Shown here: positions 35,601 to 48,800 of the stretch, piece by piece | How positions within the stretch are numbered: the stretch's first letter is position 1 | Layout of the letters: every line of letters begins with the position of its first letter | Source of the DNA: Diphasiastrum complanatum | Taxonomy: Eukaryota > Streptophyta > Lycopodiopsida > Lycopodiales > Lycopodiaceae | Direction of reading: 5' to 3' | DNA: 64,000 nucleotides | Assembly: GCA_029204225.1 (NCBI GenBank) | Contig: CM055092.1 | Coordinates: forward strand, 15,026,059-15,090,058 | Made by a program: the position numbers and the translations under genes | Notes under the pieces: generated by a model | What the model was told of the DNA's origin: nothing | What the model saw: the letters and a program-made list of their open reading frames with translations, nothing else | Databases searched by the model: none

Positions 35601-38600
35601 GAGGGGGAGCCAGTGGAGTGGGTGCTGCCAAAGGAGGAGGATGTGGAGTGGGTGCTGCCACTGGGGGAGCAGCTGGAGGAGCCACTGTGGATGTGGGCGC
35701 TGCAAGAGAAAACCTGGGCACAGATGGTGGCCTGCCATGAATACCTGGTGCTGCAGAAGTGGACGACGATGGAGGGGCTGTAGGCCTGAATGGCATCGGT
35801 GGCACTGGAGGAGCTGTGCGGCGCACATATACTCTCTGAGGAGCTGGAGGAACTGTAGACACCTCATGCGGCTGCTCTGGCTTGGTCTCTATGTATGGCA
35901 TGCTGGCAAGAGATGAAGGGGGTGTCCTGACACTCGGCATCTGCTGAGCCTCTGAATCCAATGTGGCAATCAGGTCGTCCAACTGGGCATCTGAATACAA
36001 ATGCTCTGGGCTCTGGGCCTCATCCCGTGCACCATCCCCTGAATCAACCCGTGCCTCATCATGTGCACCCTGTGGACCCTGCATGGCCTCCCAATCTGTG
36101 CAATCAAAGTCATCCGGTGCCTCCTCTGGTGTGTTGTCGTAGTAATGGCCATGACTCTGTACTGCACGCATCCAAACATCTGCCAGACCGGCATCTAAAT
36201 CACTCTGCCCTCTATCAAGAGCCTCCTCCATCATGTCGGCATAGGTAGGTATGCCACTGGGCCCCCCTGTGTGCCCTGCCTATCTCCCGGTATAACCTGT
36301 TCCATGTGCCCCACCTTTGCCACGTGATGCACCTGTGACCCCTGCCCGTGGCGTGTGCCCCGCACCTGTATGGTCTGCCTCATCTCTCTCTGAACTGGCA
36401 AACACAACCCGAATGGGCTCATCCTCATCATGCTCATCCTCTGACACTGGCTCGTCTGCCTCATACAAAGGAGGCTCTCTGTGCTCAAGCCCAAGCTCTC
36501 TCTCTCTCATCTCAGCAAGCTCCCTCTTTCTCTCTGCCATCAACTGTGTGCCCAAGTCATCTGCAGGCATGGGATGGACGATGTCCGTAGGCAAGTCAAC
36601 TCGGCGCTCCAAATCAGATATCTTCGTCTACAAGGTCAAAATATTGCGTGTCAGGACAACAACTTGATCAAAAATGGCAACCTACATTTTAGTGAGACGT
36701 AAACCAACATGCTATGGGGGAATAGCCCATCACCTGCAATGCGCTCATAATGGTCGGCAGTCTCCTGGCGAGACGTGCGTTGGTGCTACAGAACACCAAC
36801 CGCTCTAGCTGACTCACTGGCAGCCTGTTTCTTCTCCTTGTGTGAACCAGGGCCCATGTGCTCCAGTTACGCTCACACGGAGGCAGCGCAATCCTGTGGT
36901 ACGTGCAATGAAATGCTTCAGCACATGTGCACGGGTGGAGCGTCAACAAAATACAGCAAGGGAGGATGAAATGAGATGCATACCTGAGAAAGGACACGCA
37001 GTGCAAGACGCTGTATGGAGGGATAGGTGCTACCGAACATGGTCCACCAGGTAATGGGGAGCTGCCTCCTCTCTGGATCCTGAGCAGCCGGGTGACCAAA
37101 CGTGCCCATGCCGAAACGAAATGCAGCTAACTCCTCCATGAGTCTGATAGGATCCAAGCCAATGTGTGGACCCACCCTGTAGATGTACTCAAGCCAATCC
37201 GCCTCGAGCTCGTTGTCTGATATTTGTGTCGGAGAGAGGAAGAGGGGATGCAAGATGTGTGCAACGCTGTGGATACTCCTGTGAAAGTAGTTCCACCGCG
37301 TCTCCCAGATGAACCTCAACTCCGTCATCCTGCACGAAGACGAAGCAAATTTTCAAAAAAACTTAACATCGACATAAAAACAAACTAGCAAACACTAGAA
37401 AGATAAAGAACAATTTCGCTTACCTCTTTGGCTGCAAGATGGGCAGTTGCAGGAACTGTCCGATCCGGTCCATGAGCTCATATTGCAGATGAAGCTGGAG
37501 CTGGAAGGATGGATTGCTGGAAAAAAAACAGCAGGGTTCACTGTTGGAGAGATGCTAAAAATGGGCAAGGCAGGGCGAAGCAAATTAGATGCAGGGCAAG
37601 GCGTTGTGTGGGCGAAGGGCGACGCAAGGGATCGAAGGCAGACAGGCAAAACAGCAGCGATGGCAGGGCGGAGGAGGGCGCAAAAAAAATTTCAGATGGA
37701 AACACGAGGGGGGCGGGTAGGTTTAGGTAAAAAAGTAATTAAAAAAAATATTAAATATTAAAAATATTATTATATTGTGGTACCGCGGTACCAACATGGT
37801 ACCGCGGTACCAGTATGGTCCCGTGGTACCGGGATCCGCGGTACCCAGTACCGCGGGACCTATGTCTAGAGCTATAATGTATTTTCAGTAAATCTTTGTA
37901 AACATGACCTTTCTATTGTGTAAACAGAAATGTATCTGTGGATTCCAGATGAGTAAGAATTATTTCCTCACTTGAGGCTGTCACATCAATGCAAAGAAAC
38001 GATAAAATTAAAGTGTACTTTAAAGCAAGTCATATAAGCACTTTGTAACCTGCCAATAAGGTAGAACCAAAAAATGGACCAACTGACTAAAACGTCATGT
38101 GCCCAAGACAATACACCAAGGCAGCAGATTCAAAAAAGAATATAGCCTCATCTTTTCTGCCCCAACTTCCAATTGGTGGCATGACTTAGAAGACCTCAAC
38201 AACTTAATCAGGGATCCCGACAAGCTTTCAGATATTATCAAAAACAGAAATGAAGGATATCTAATCTTATAGACTGAAAGGGACACGCTAAATTTTACCT
38301 TGAAAAGGGTGAGAAGAAAGTTGCTGTCCACATCATTGCTATCACTTGAAGCTATGTAGAACACAAAAAACTGACAAACCGATACTGGCAATCCCTTGTA
38401 TTGCCAACAACTCCAATAAAATATGAACTACTATGATCACACACATGAAATTGACTTGGTTATAACTTCCATCGACTATTGTGTATTCGCACGAATTCCA
38501 TATGAACCTACTTTGGTGTACAAACTGACAGAAGAGCAAGGTGCCTGGTTAAAACTAGCTGCACAATTACCAACTAGTTTCTGTAATCTTATGATTCCTA

Positions 38601-41600
38601 GATACCCTTCAATTTTATTGACAAGCCTTAGCTGGTTGGTCACAATCACCTTTGCTTCAGAAAAGTCTTGACTATCCTACAGTTCCTCTCGATATGAGAT
38701 CAGTAGCATGTCATCTGCATGTAAGCATAGAGATCATAATCAGCCAGTGCAGTCCCTGTCTCAACATTCATAAATATTATCTCCCACCCAACTTGTTATG
38801 TCAAGGCCAAAAAGCATCTTTGGCAAAAGGCCCATCACTCTGTCGTACATGCCATAGTTGCAAGAATTGTGTCCTTTAGGAAAGCTGGATTATGTGATCT
38901 CCATATCATACTAAACTATGTGGAAGAAAGTTGAAAGCCATTTGAAAATCAACCAAGGAACAATAAGCATTCTCCTTTTCATACTTCAACTCCCTAATTA
39001 TAGCCTTATTCCATCTGACATAGAAGATCGTCATAAAAAATTAACACATCCTAATGCCTGTATATATGGCATCTCCAAATAATCTTGTATGACTTGGCTA
39101 GGATGTAATTCTCATCATAGCAGTTTCATGGGGTCCCCAACTTTTTGAAAGTTGTGGACGATACTAGTATGCTAGTATGACAGAAAGACATGCACAAGGT
39201 GGAGTTGAAGATGTCCACAATAAAGGACACAAAGACGAGTTCTTCCATCTTTTTTATTAACCAATAATACAAGTGCCCCACAAGGAGACTTACTAGGCTT
39301 CACATGGCCCATCTTTAAATATTGTTGCAGTTGCCTATAGACTTCATCTTCCTCCTTGGTGCTCATCCTGTAAGGATACAAGGATATAGGGGAGCTTCTA
39401 GGAAGAAGTCCTCTGCCATGGTCAACACCCCTAGAGGGGGGAAGACCCTCTGATAGCTGGTCTGGGCAAACACACTAACCTCATGTCTAAGTTCTCTAAA
39501 GGCCTCACTTCCAGCGAGTTATCCTCCCTTAGATGTTAATCATAAGTGCAAACAACGTTTTATGCTTTATGTTTTATGGTACCTTCCGAATCGCCTTTTC
39601 GAATCGTGTTTGAATCGGGTTTGAATCAGGAAGGAATTGGCTTCTCAGTGTAATTAATGGGTAGCATGTAGATTATAATTTGCAATTAATCGATAGTGAA
39701 ATTTGAATCCTGACATGCAACTCCTGAGTCTTGCTACCTAACAATACCTGTCACCTGTGGTTTAGGGATCTTGATCCATCTGTTGCCCGCAGTTTTAGCT
39801 ATGATCTATCTGATAATCTGTGACATTAGCTAGTAACTACCGACTTCCATACATGACTAGAAAGATTGATCCTTGTTACTCGTCACTCAAACCATTAATG
39901 TCACACCATACATATTACAATGTACAATGAAACACTCGAAAAAAAACCCTTAAGCAATCTAATTGATGATGCCAACCTCCTATGCATGACTACTGCATGT
40001 GGAAAGACCCTTTACCCATTATAGCTAGGACCCATGCAAAAGCAAAGTAAGTGCACATCCACAGCCAAGGCATGCATGCAATACCCATGCTAGTACACAA
40101 TCCTACTCGGCTATTACCAAAGTTAGGTCCATCGTCCAAGGTACCCCCTAATGGACAAATCCATTTAGGACCATGACATTCTTCCTCCCTTATTTTAGCT
40201 ATGTCCCTAGAACTTAAAGTCAGGAAACTCTTCTTCAGATTACCTTCTAGTTCTCAAGAATCCTCATCATCAGAATGTCTTTTCCAACGAACCAGATGCT
40301 CGATCACTCTCGATTTCGCAATCGTTTGGTCCTCGTATCAAGTAAACTTTTGGGTTCTAAAGGAATTCTTTCAGAGAAGTTTTCAAACGAATCTAGACCT
40401 TTCAAAACCCAGGTGATCTCCTTCATGTAAGCTCATCTTCAAACGACTAAGATGAAATACAAGATGAGCCTTGATCCCATCTGGTAAATCTAGTAAGTAA
40501 GCTAAAGATCCAATCTTTTTCAAGATTTTATATGGTCCACTATAATGAGTAGACAATTTATAGTGCTTGCTAGTATGCATTTTCTTTTGGATGCTTCGAT
40601 ACGCCCAATCTCCAACTTGAAACTCCCGAGGCGATCGTTTCAAATTAACAAAATGTCGAACCCGATTCTGAGCACTTTGAACATTTTCTCGAGCTAATTG
40701 TAGCATTTCCTACATATCCAACAAGAAAACGGCCACTTTTTGAACTTTGATCAACTCAGTTCCAAGCATACATAAGCTTAAACGGGCTATAATCAGTAGC
40801 CGACCTTTATCCATAATAGATACGACCATGCAAAAAAGCAAAGTGCACACCCAAGGCCTGCGTGCAACACCCATGCTAGCACCGCATGCATGTGGTCACC
40901 AGTCCACACAATCCTATTCGGCTATCACCAAAGTTCGATCCAACCCCTAAGTCCAAGGTACCCCCTAGGACCAATCCATTTAGGGCCATGACACTTAGGC
41001 CCTAAAATAATGACTACTCAATGGGTCCTAAGGACATGTCCATACTTCCATGTACACACATTTAGAGAATAGATAAGCATATACCCAACAAATATATAAA
41101 TTTTGTGGTTTATATCTTGCTTGAGTATTTTAGAGTAATAAATCAGGATAAAACTGGAAATTGTAAGGTTCTAAACTATGTACTAACGACCCCAATCTGA
41201 ATGGTTCTTAACTAATTAGCCAACATGATTTTGAACCCCCATGGTTGTGGTTCTAACATATAAGCATGTAAGTCTCAACAATATGAGATTTGCAGCTACT
41301 ATAGTTCAATTTTTTGCATTCCATAGTTACAACTGAATTCAAACGGAGTAGCTATAAATCAAGATCACATCAAGGTTGAAAGCCAATGACTTTTGCAAGC
41401 CAAAGGCATAACAAGAGCTATAAAAAAAATTTGAAAGATGTACAATGTCCTCTTGAAGACCATAGAACTTTGATCTTGAATGATACCCATAGTCTCAAAA
41501 TAAAAGTCTAAGATTATGTAAGATTTGTTTGAGCTATGTGTCTTTGGAGGCATAACTTTTAATATCACTTGAGCAAATATTTAATACCAATCAAACCGAG

Positions 41601-44065
41601 ACCTAAAGCAATGTGTGTGGTAGTGCCGTAAAAGTCACATGCCCTTGAAAAATGTCTCATTGTCACTATCATCAATATTCGGAAAAAGAAGGTTCGGTCA
41701 AAGAAACATGCAAAAAAATGTCATCTTAATCTAAGTCCCATGCTCCCTTGAAAACTCTAACATAAAAAATTTGAATCATACCATAATTGTTTTTTATGCT
41801 ACTATGAGTCCAAGCTCCTCGCCAATCATTTTGTGCACCTGGGCCTTGAAAACCTAACGAATCAACAAAGAGACCATTTGATTACTGACTTTCGAACAAT
41901 GTTTTATACTTCATCAAGTAGTTAATATAACTTTGCCTTGAGTCTTAAAATGTTAATTGAATACCTAAAATATCCAAATCATCAAGCTGCAATAAAGATT
42001 TAAATCTAAAATTTTAAAAAAACATTTGGAACCAGTTTAATACACAATGAGAGTAATACTGAAAATGAGCAATAGAAACAATAATCTCCTACACAAAAAA
42101 ATGCATTGTAAATCAAGGAGCTTACCATTGGGTCCTAGACCATCATAATGGCGACAATGTGGATTCCAAGCATATCCGTCATTTAAATTACCAAAACTGG
42201 AAAACAAAGATATAGAGTAGTGATACTTGGAAATCAATCAAAAATTGCTTTGACAGAGAAAAAAAAAGCTAAAACAACATATCATCACTTAAACAAAACT
42301 ATATACCTATCATGCCCAGTTCCATTTGCAATGTCAATAGGATTGGCTCCATACAAACGACCAGGAATCGCTTTGCTAATAGAAAAGTGCATTAAGTCCA
42401 CTTCATGGCCTCCACAAGTCGCACTTGAGCAAGTTGTTATTCCGCTACATCCACCCATCTACATCCACCATGTGTTTTCGCAAAATGACAGGGACTCCAT
42501 TTACAATGCATGCCCATACTCTAGCTCACAATTAGTATTTTTCTAATTGATAGCTCACAAAACGAAGAAACTTTACCAAAACAAAGTAGCTACTGATCAA
42601 CTAAACTATGGCTATCTCAGTATTCTTTTGATGAAGAAATGATTGTAATAAGCTTGTCCGTTGAGTGATCCCTTCATTAAGAAACTCTTATTTTGACATG
42701 TAAACCTTAAATAGTACATGACTTCATCTATACACATTCAAATGTCACAACGTAGGTTCGGCCGTGCAGCCCTCCATACCAGTATTTGTACACATGTGGA
42801 TGGGGACATATGATTTGTGTCTACTAATTGCAACTAACCTTTAAACAAAATATGAAAATGTAGAAACTACAACGACAGAGCTTCTACATCGAGACTCAAA
42901 AGGAAACGACAGGACAATTGTGATGTGGAGGGCCACAAGGTCAGCCCCGATCAATCATCCAAACTTCCGCATGCAAGTTCGAGAACTCCAGTGAAGTACG
43001 ATCATCACGTAGGGAATTCTCCCCTTATTAGGGATCATGGACAAACTTAAACAAAATTTGTAAGAGGGACAAGTCAAAAGATGGTCCAACCAGCTACAAA
43101 AAGTGTGGTTGAGTGACAATCTCTCTTAGTGATCTCTTAGCTAGAAACTCCATTGCAACAAGGCAACATCATTTGCTAGCGAATCAAGGAAGTAAGGCTT
43201 CTTCCCTATCAGCGATACACTTTTGGAGGATTCTACAACCAGCGGCCAACATATAATTGTTTTTCATTAATTATTTACAATCCATGCAACAAGAGAGCTG
43301 CTTCTTGATCTTCAAAGAGAGACACAAACATTGATCCAATCTCATGGGCTTAAAGGAAGAAACCAAATCAACCTAACTGAATTCATTTGGAATTATTAGG
43401 CACAAACGAAGGTTGTGGAGCTAAAAGTCAATGAGAAATAAAGTCCTCTTGCAGCCTGAGGGCCTGGTCATTGTTACCAGAATGTCCCTTGCTAGTTGGC
43501 TAGAGTCTGAGAACATTTCTTGCCACCTATGTCACTGAAAAAAGTGCTTAAATAATAATTATAATCACTAACGGGCAGCACGCATCATGGAAGACTTAGG
43601 TAATATCTACTCCATGACTAGCACTTTGGTCATTAAGCTTAGCCTCATATTGGAGCCATTCAACAACAAATCCAAGAACGCCTGGCAAGGGACAGAAAAA
43701 GGGAAAAAGAACTTCAAGATTATGGATATGAGATGAATCAGAAGCACATAATAGTCCCTGTGCAGGGCATCCAGGTAGGAATAAGACGGCTGAGTTGGTC
43801 AAGATGAAACATTATGACATTGTACTCTCACTCCTTTGCGATTATTATTGGTTTCCAATTGGAACCACCATTTCTTGTGACATCCCTCTTTGTTCTCTTC
43901 TCTCTAAGATAGTTGGGTTTCACATCATTGTTTAAAAATAGTTGTTATGAGTCATAAAAAAAAAGTATGCAGCGTGAAGAGTTTTCGCCAATGATGATCA
44001 AAAAGTTTTTGAGTATATTGGTTGAACCAGTGCATTGCCTTGTCAATGTATTCTCCTCCCGTGTG

Positions 44066-44122
<57 letters not shown>

Positions 44123-44955
44123 ATCCATGGCTCCCCATAAGAAGCTCCATCCCCCTCCATCCTCCCAAAGAAAGGATAAGGGAACAAAGAGCTCTTATTG
44201 TGAGGATTAGAGGCATTGTGGATACACAAAAAGCGACAAGATTTTTCGGAAATCATTCTAGGGCATAATAGTCAAGGAATGGAAAGAGCTTGGCAAACCA
44301 AAAAGGATAATTCCAAGCTAATGATTCAGTTTAAAAACCTTGAGGAGAGATGGTCCACATTGAGGTTAAAGAATAAGGCACCCTTATCTACTTGGACAAT
44401 GTTTAGATACCCGGTTCGAACCGGCGGCCGATTCAATGGTACAAACACATTTGAATCGGATAAGCCAAGCTCAAACCGTCAAACAACTAACTACATATTG
44501 ACGGGCAACCTTTCTCATGCTAGGCCAAAAAAATTGCCTCCTAAGAAGCTCATACGTCTTTTGAATGCCTAGGTGTCTTGCACTAGGGTTGTCATGACAT
44601 TCATATAGAACTTGGCGCCTAAGATCTTCTATGTCATGAACACATACTCTATTTTTGCAAGGTAGATACTCGTTCTTAATGGAATACCGTTTCCATTTAA
44701 ATCTTTAAGTATTCTGACCCTCAACCTCTGCAATGTCGCGTTTCGAACACTGAGCCGTACGAAACGACCCCATTTCGAAACGTTGTTTCAACATTCGAGT
44801 AAAAAAAACTAAATTTTCTTACAAACCCGCACGGTCCCGAGGGGTGATTCTTCACACCTTTTGGCACGATAGAGAAGAAAGAAAGAAAGAAAGAAAGCTT
44901 TATTAACGTCTTTTGGGCACCCGTTGGTGCATAAGACCAAAAAGAAAATATGTAG

Positions 44956-45046
<91 letters not shown>

Positions 45047-45581
45047 CTTTATTAACGTCTTTTCCATGCCAAAGGCATATAAGACTAGTCAAAGTACATG
45101 TCAAGTATGTGGTAACTGTAGGAGCGTATGAAACGTCTCCAAGATAATAGAAATACAAATCTAACTACTATAAACTGAACTGAAAACTGAAACTGAAAAG
45201 GATGCAATGATATATGAAACATATGAGAGCATATATAATGCTAACTATTGCCTGTCACGAATCACTATCACCCAATCTTGTCCCGCTGATGCTAAAAAAG
45301 GATGTAATACGGGCTGCAGCATAAGGAACTGCTGGTGGTCGATGACGTCGTCTAGGGAGATGAGGCCTCCTGATAGGTCGGGTAACTCGTGCAGCAGCAT
45401 GAGTACGAGTGGGACACTGTCTCTGATCTCTGTGGGCATGTAAGTCGTCATCTGTCTCATCCTCATCAGATAGAAAGTCTTGTCCTCGTCTCCTGGAAAA
45501 GAAAGAGGTGATCTGCTGCTGAGAAATATGACTCCGCTGGGCTGTCTGACATAGGTCCTGCCGTAGAATAGATTTGAGTGT

Positions 45582-45633
<52 letters not shown>

Positions 45634-45782
45634 GTAGAGGAAGTGTGTGATTGTGAGAGGGAGAGAAGGAGAGGCAGAGTGTGTGTGACGTGTGTGTGTG
45701 TAAAAGAGAGGGAGTGTGTGTGCGTGTGTGTGTGAAGTAGTGTGTGTGTGTGTGTGAGAGAGAGAAAGAGAGAGAGGAGAGG

Positions 45783-45814
<32 letters not shown>

Positions 45815-48800
45815 ATCTCGCTTCTGGAAGAACTGAGTAATGTGAGCCTGACTGGAATCCATATCTGAGAGCGTAGGTAGAAGTGAAGCTCGTAAAATAT
45901 ACATCTCTCTCAAAAGAAGACCCACACATCTAGCATCTGGATACTCGAGGAAGGAGCTCAACGTGAGGGGAATATCTCGGTATAAACAATGGTATCGTCC
46001 TCTAATCTCATAGTATACTGGGCAGCGAAAGATGAAATGAAACTCATCTTCCACCTCCTGAAGAGAACAAAGCTGACATATCCGCTGCAATCTGGGAGTG
46101 TCTGTGTATCTACCTGTCTCGATAGCAAGCTGATGAGAAGAGACTCGAAGCTGTCCTATACGATATCTCAGACCAAAAGATAGCGTCTGTGTAAGATAAA
46201 CTGGAAGAATAGGCAAGCCCGAAACGTCCAGCCGTAAAAGATGTGTGCCATAATAATGTAGCTTGACCCTATCTGGATCAGGATGTGACCATATAGTGCG
46301 TATGTAGCTCCGGTAAATCTGCTGTCTGATATAAGCATGGGTTCCATTCGGAAGATCAAGTGCGGATAAACCCCAAGTCTGAAGAAGGGCTGAGACACTG
46401 CGATACCAAGAGTGCTTGGCTCCCTGATCTGCAAGGGTACAAGATGAAGTGAGAGCAGCAACAATGTATCTGGAGGTATCTAGATCTGATACCCTGTGAA
46501 GAAAGGTGATGATCTGAAACATAGCACCAACAACTAATGGAGGAGAAGCAAACTCGGCTAGTATGATATCATGTGGTACTGAGGGCTTAGCCCGAATTAT
46601 CCTACTGAGCATGAGAATCTGGATACGAGTAAGATCTCTCCATGTATCGCGTGATAAATCAGGGCACCAAGTCTCAGCCGAATATAGCACAACTGGGGAG
46701 ACAGTAGCAGAAAATAGTAGGCATCTGGTAGCAGGATCCTGCACATAATAAGTAGAGCAAAATCTCTCCATATGCACAAGAGCGGTATGCCCCTTGCGGA
46801 GCCTGGCGGTGGCTGCTGGTCGAAAAGTGAGTAGCGGACCAGAGAAAAGAACTCCCAAATAGGTGTAGGAGGTCACGATCTCAATCGGTAGCCCGTCATA
46901 ATAGAAAATCACATCTCTCATATGCTGTCTGTTGGTGTTAAACACCATAATCTTAGTCTTCTTAAGGTTAACCGTCAATCCCCAACGCTAGCAAAAGTGA
47001 TGTAAAGCAGAAAGGTGACTCTGTAAACCAGCTGCAGAGGATGAGAGGAGAACCACATCATCAGCGTACAAGAGAATGGGGATAATAATGTCTGCTAGGG
47101 GACAGCCCTCTCCACCTTCCTCGCGAATAATCCGCTCGAGGTCATCTATATATAGTGCAAAAAGAGTGGGTGATAAGGGGCAACCTTGCTTCACCCCAAT
47201 GGTAGAATGTATCTGTGAGGACCAGCCACTACCATCTCTGAAACGTGCCAAGACTCGCTCATATAAAGTAATGATCGCAGCAATAGTATCCTCTGAAAAG
47301 CCAAGTGAAGACAGTCTCTGGAAAAGAAGATGTCGTGGAACAGAGTCAAAAGCTTTGCGAAAATCCACAAAGCAACAGTAAATTCTCTGTTTCCGATGTC
47401 GAGCCTCCTCAATAATGCATCTCAAAATGAAGATCTGGTCTGAAGTAGAATATCCCGGTCTGAAACCAGCTTGACCCATAGCGTGTAAACCCTCAGTTTC
47501 AGCAAAAGATCCAGTGACTGTCTGTAGTATAGAGCCATATATCTTAGCTAGAGTGTGGCCAATCATAATGGTGCGGTAGTTTCCTACATTCATGGGATCA
47601 CCTGCCTTGAGGATGGGGTGAAGGATATTAGTACACCAAGCCGTAGGAAAACCAGAAGTAACAGCTGTGTTAAAAACATGAGCAATGTAAGGGGAGATGA
47701 GATGTCCTACGGGCTTTAGGAAGTCTACACTTAAGGAGTCATAGTCAGTGGCTTTATTTAGTTTGGCATGTTTAATGGCGTTTTCAACCATGTCAGGGGT
47801 GAAAAGTGAGCAGTGGTCAGGTCTCGGTGAGAGTGAGGTAGGAGGAGAGTCCGTGGTATATAACTCCGTGGCATACTCGATCCAGGATTCGATGGCTATG
47901 GGGGCCAATGTTGAAGAGTGTCTGGTGAAATGTTTCCAGAAAAAAGAGGAGGAGGGTGAATCTAAAGAGTTGATCATTTTTTGGCAGAGTGATTGTAGGT
48001 ACTTGATCTTCTTTGTTCTGGTGGTTCTATGATATTCTTTCTGGCATTGTTTGAGTGTGGCAGGGGAGTGTGACCTGGCATATGTCACATGATTGTGAAG
48101 AGAGCGGCATTCTGCATCATACCATCTGTTGTGAACACTTCTGTGAGATGATGTCGTTTTGGTGGGGAAGGATGAGGAAGCAGCAGCTAAGAGGGATGTA
48201 GAGAGAAAAGTGGCTTGCTGGTCAATTGGTGCCATGAACAGGAAGTTAGCGAGTAGTTGGGATAAGATTGTGGTGTAATTAGTGAATCCAGATTGGGTGA
48301 AAGGAATACGTTTATGAGTGGGAAGAGAGCAAGAAATTTGCAAAGAAGAGGTTATGTGACCAAGTGAGATGTGTAAGAGTGAGTGATCGGAAATGGTAGG
48401 GGGTGTGATGGAGAAATCAGAAATGTGAGAAATCAAAGCAGGTGATCCAATGAAGTAGTCGACCACACTATGTATATGCTGATGAGGAAGGCCACTGTGT
48501 GAGGCCATTCAAAATGGCAAGAGCGTGTGTCTCTGCTAGAGTGATCAACTGCTCCCCGAAAGATGTAGCTGGAGTGTCTGCATCCTGTGATACCCGGTCT
48601 AGCCCCATATCCAAAGGGTAAAGCCTGAGAAGATCCGTAGCTGCATGAAATTCGGTTTGTCTAGAGCTTGTGCGGGCGTTGAAATCACCTGCTAGTAAAA
48701 TGGAACCCTGCTGAGAAAAGATAGCAATATCATCTGAGAGAGCCTGAAAAGGGTCCCCGCCAAACTCAGCAAACACTGAGGTCTGTGGAGCAAAATAGCA

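Larger units (their letters stand above)
33594..37864. mobile_element. hAT-superfamily DNA transposon with 8-bp target duplication
   Basis: The element is bounded by the perfect 8-bp duplication TCTAGAGC (33586-33593 and 37865-37872), which fits the nTCTAGAn preference of hAT elements. The ends are imperfect inverted repeats (CATAGTGTCCC and, reversed, CATAGGTCCC). Just inside each end lies an array of the palindrome GGTACC within CCGCGGTACC or GGTACCGCC words, about seven at the left and six at the right, likely transposase-binding sites. The interior is markedly more GC-rich than its surroundings. It encodes the C-terminal half of a transposase on the minus strand and a small charged ORF on the plus strand. 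It sits in intron 6 of the host gene. Confidence 0.88.

Noticed and set aside
35118-35916. Plus-strand frames of 90-150 codons within the hAT element
   Set aside because: They mirror the minus-strand proline/alanine-rich transposase tail, and open antisense frames are expected in GC-rich coding sequence.
44129-44420. Start of another LINE ORF1 (MAPHKK...) after the TC tract
   Set aside because: Only the first residues resemble LINE ORF1. The frame stops after 27 codons, and neither the coiled coil nor the RNA-binding part follows.
45245-45830. Thr-His repeat domain in LINE ORF2 as a functional metal-binding region
   Set aside because: The repeat comes from an inserted GT microsatellite module absent from other LINE copies, and it shifts the conserved frame.
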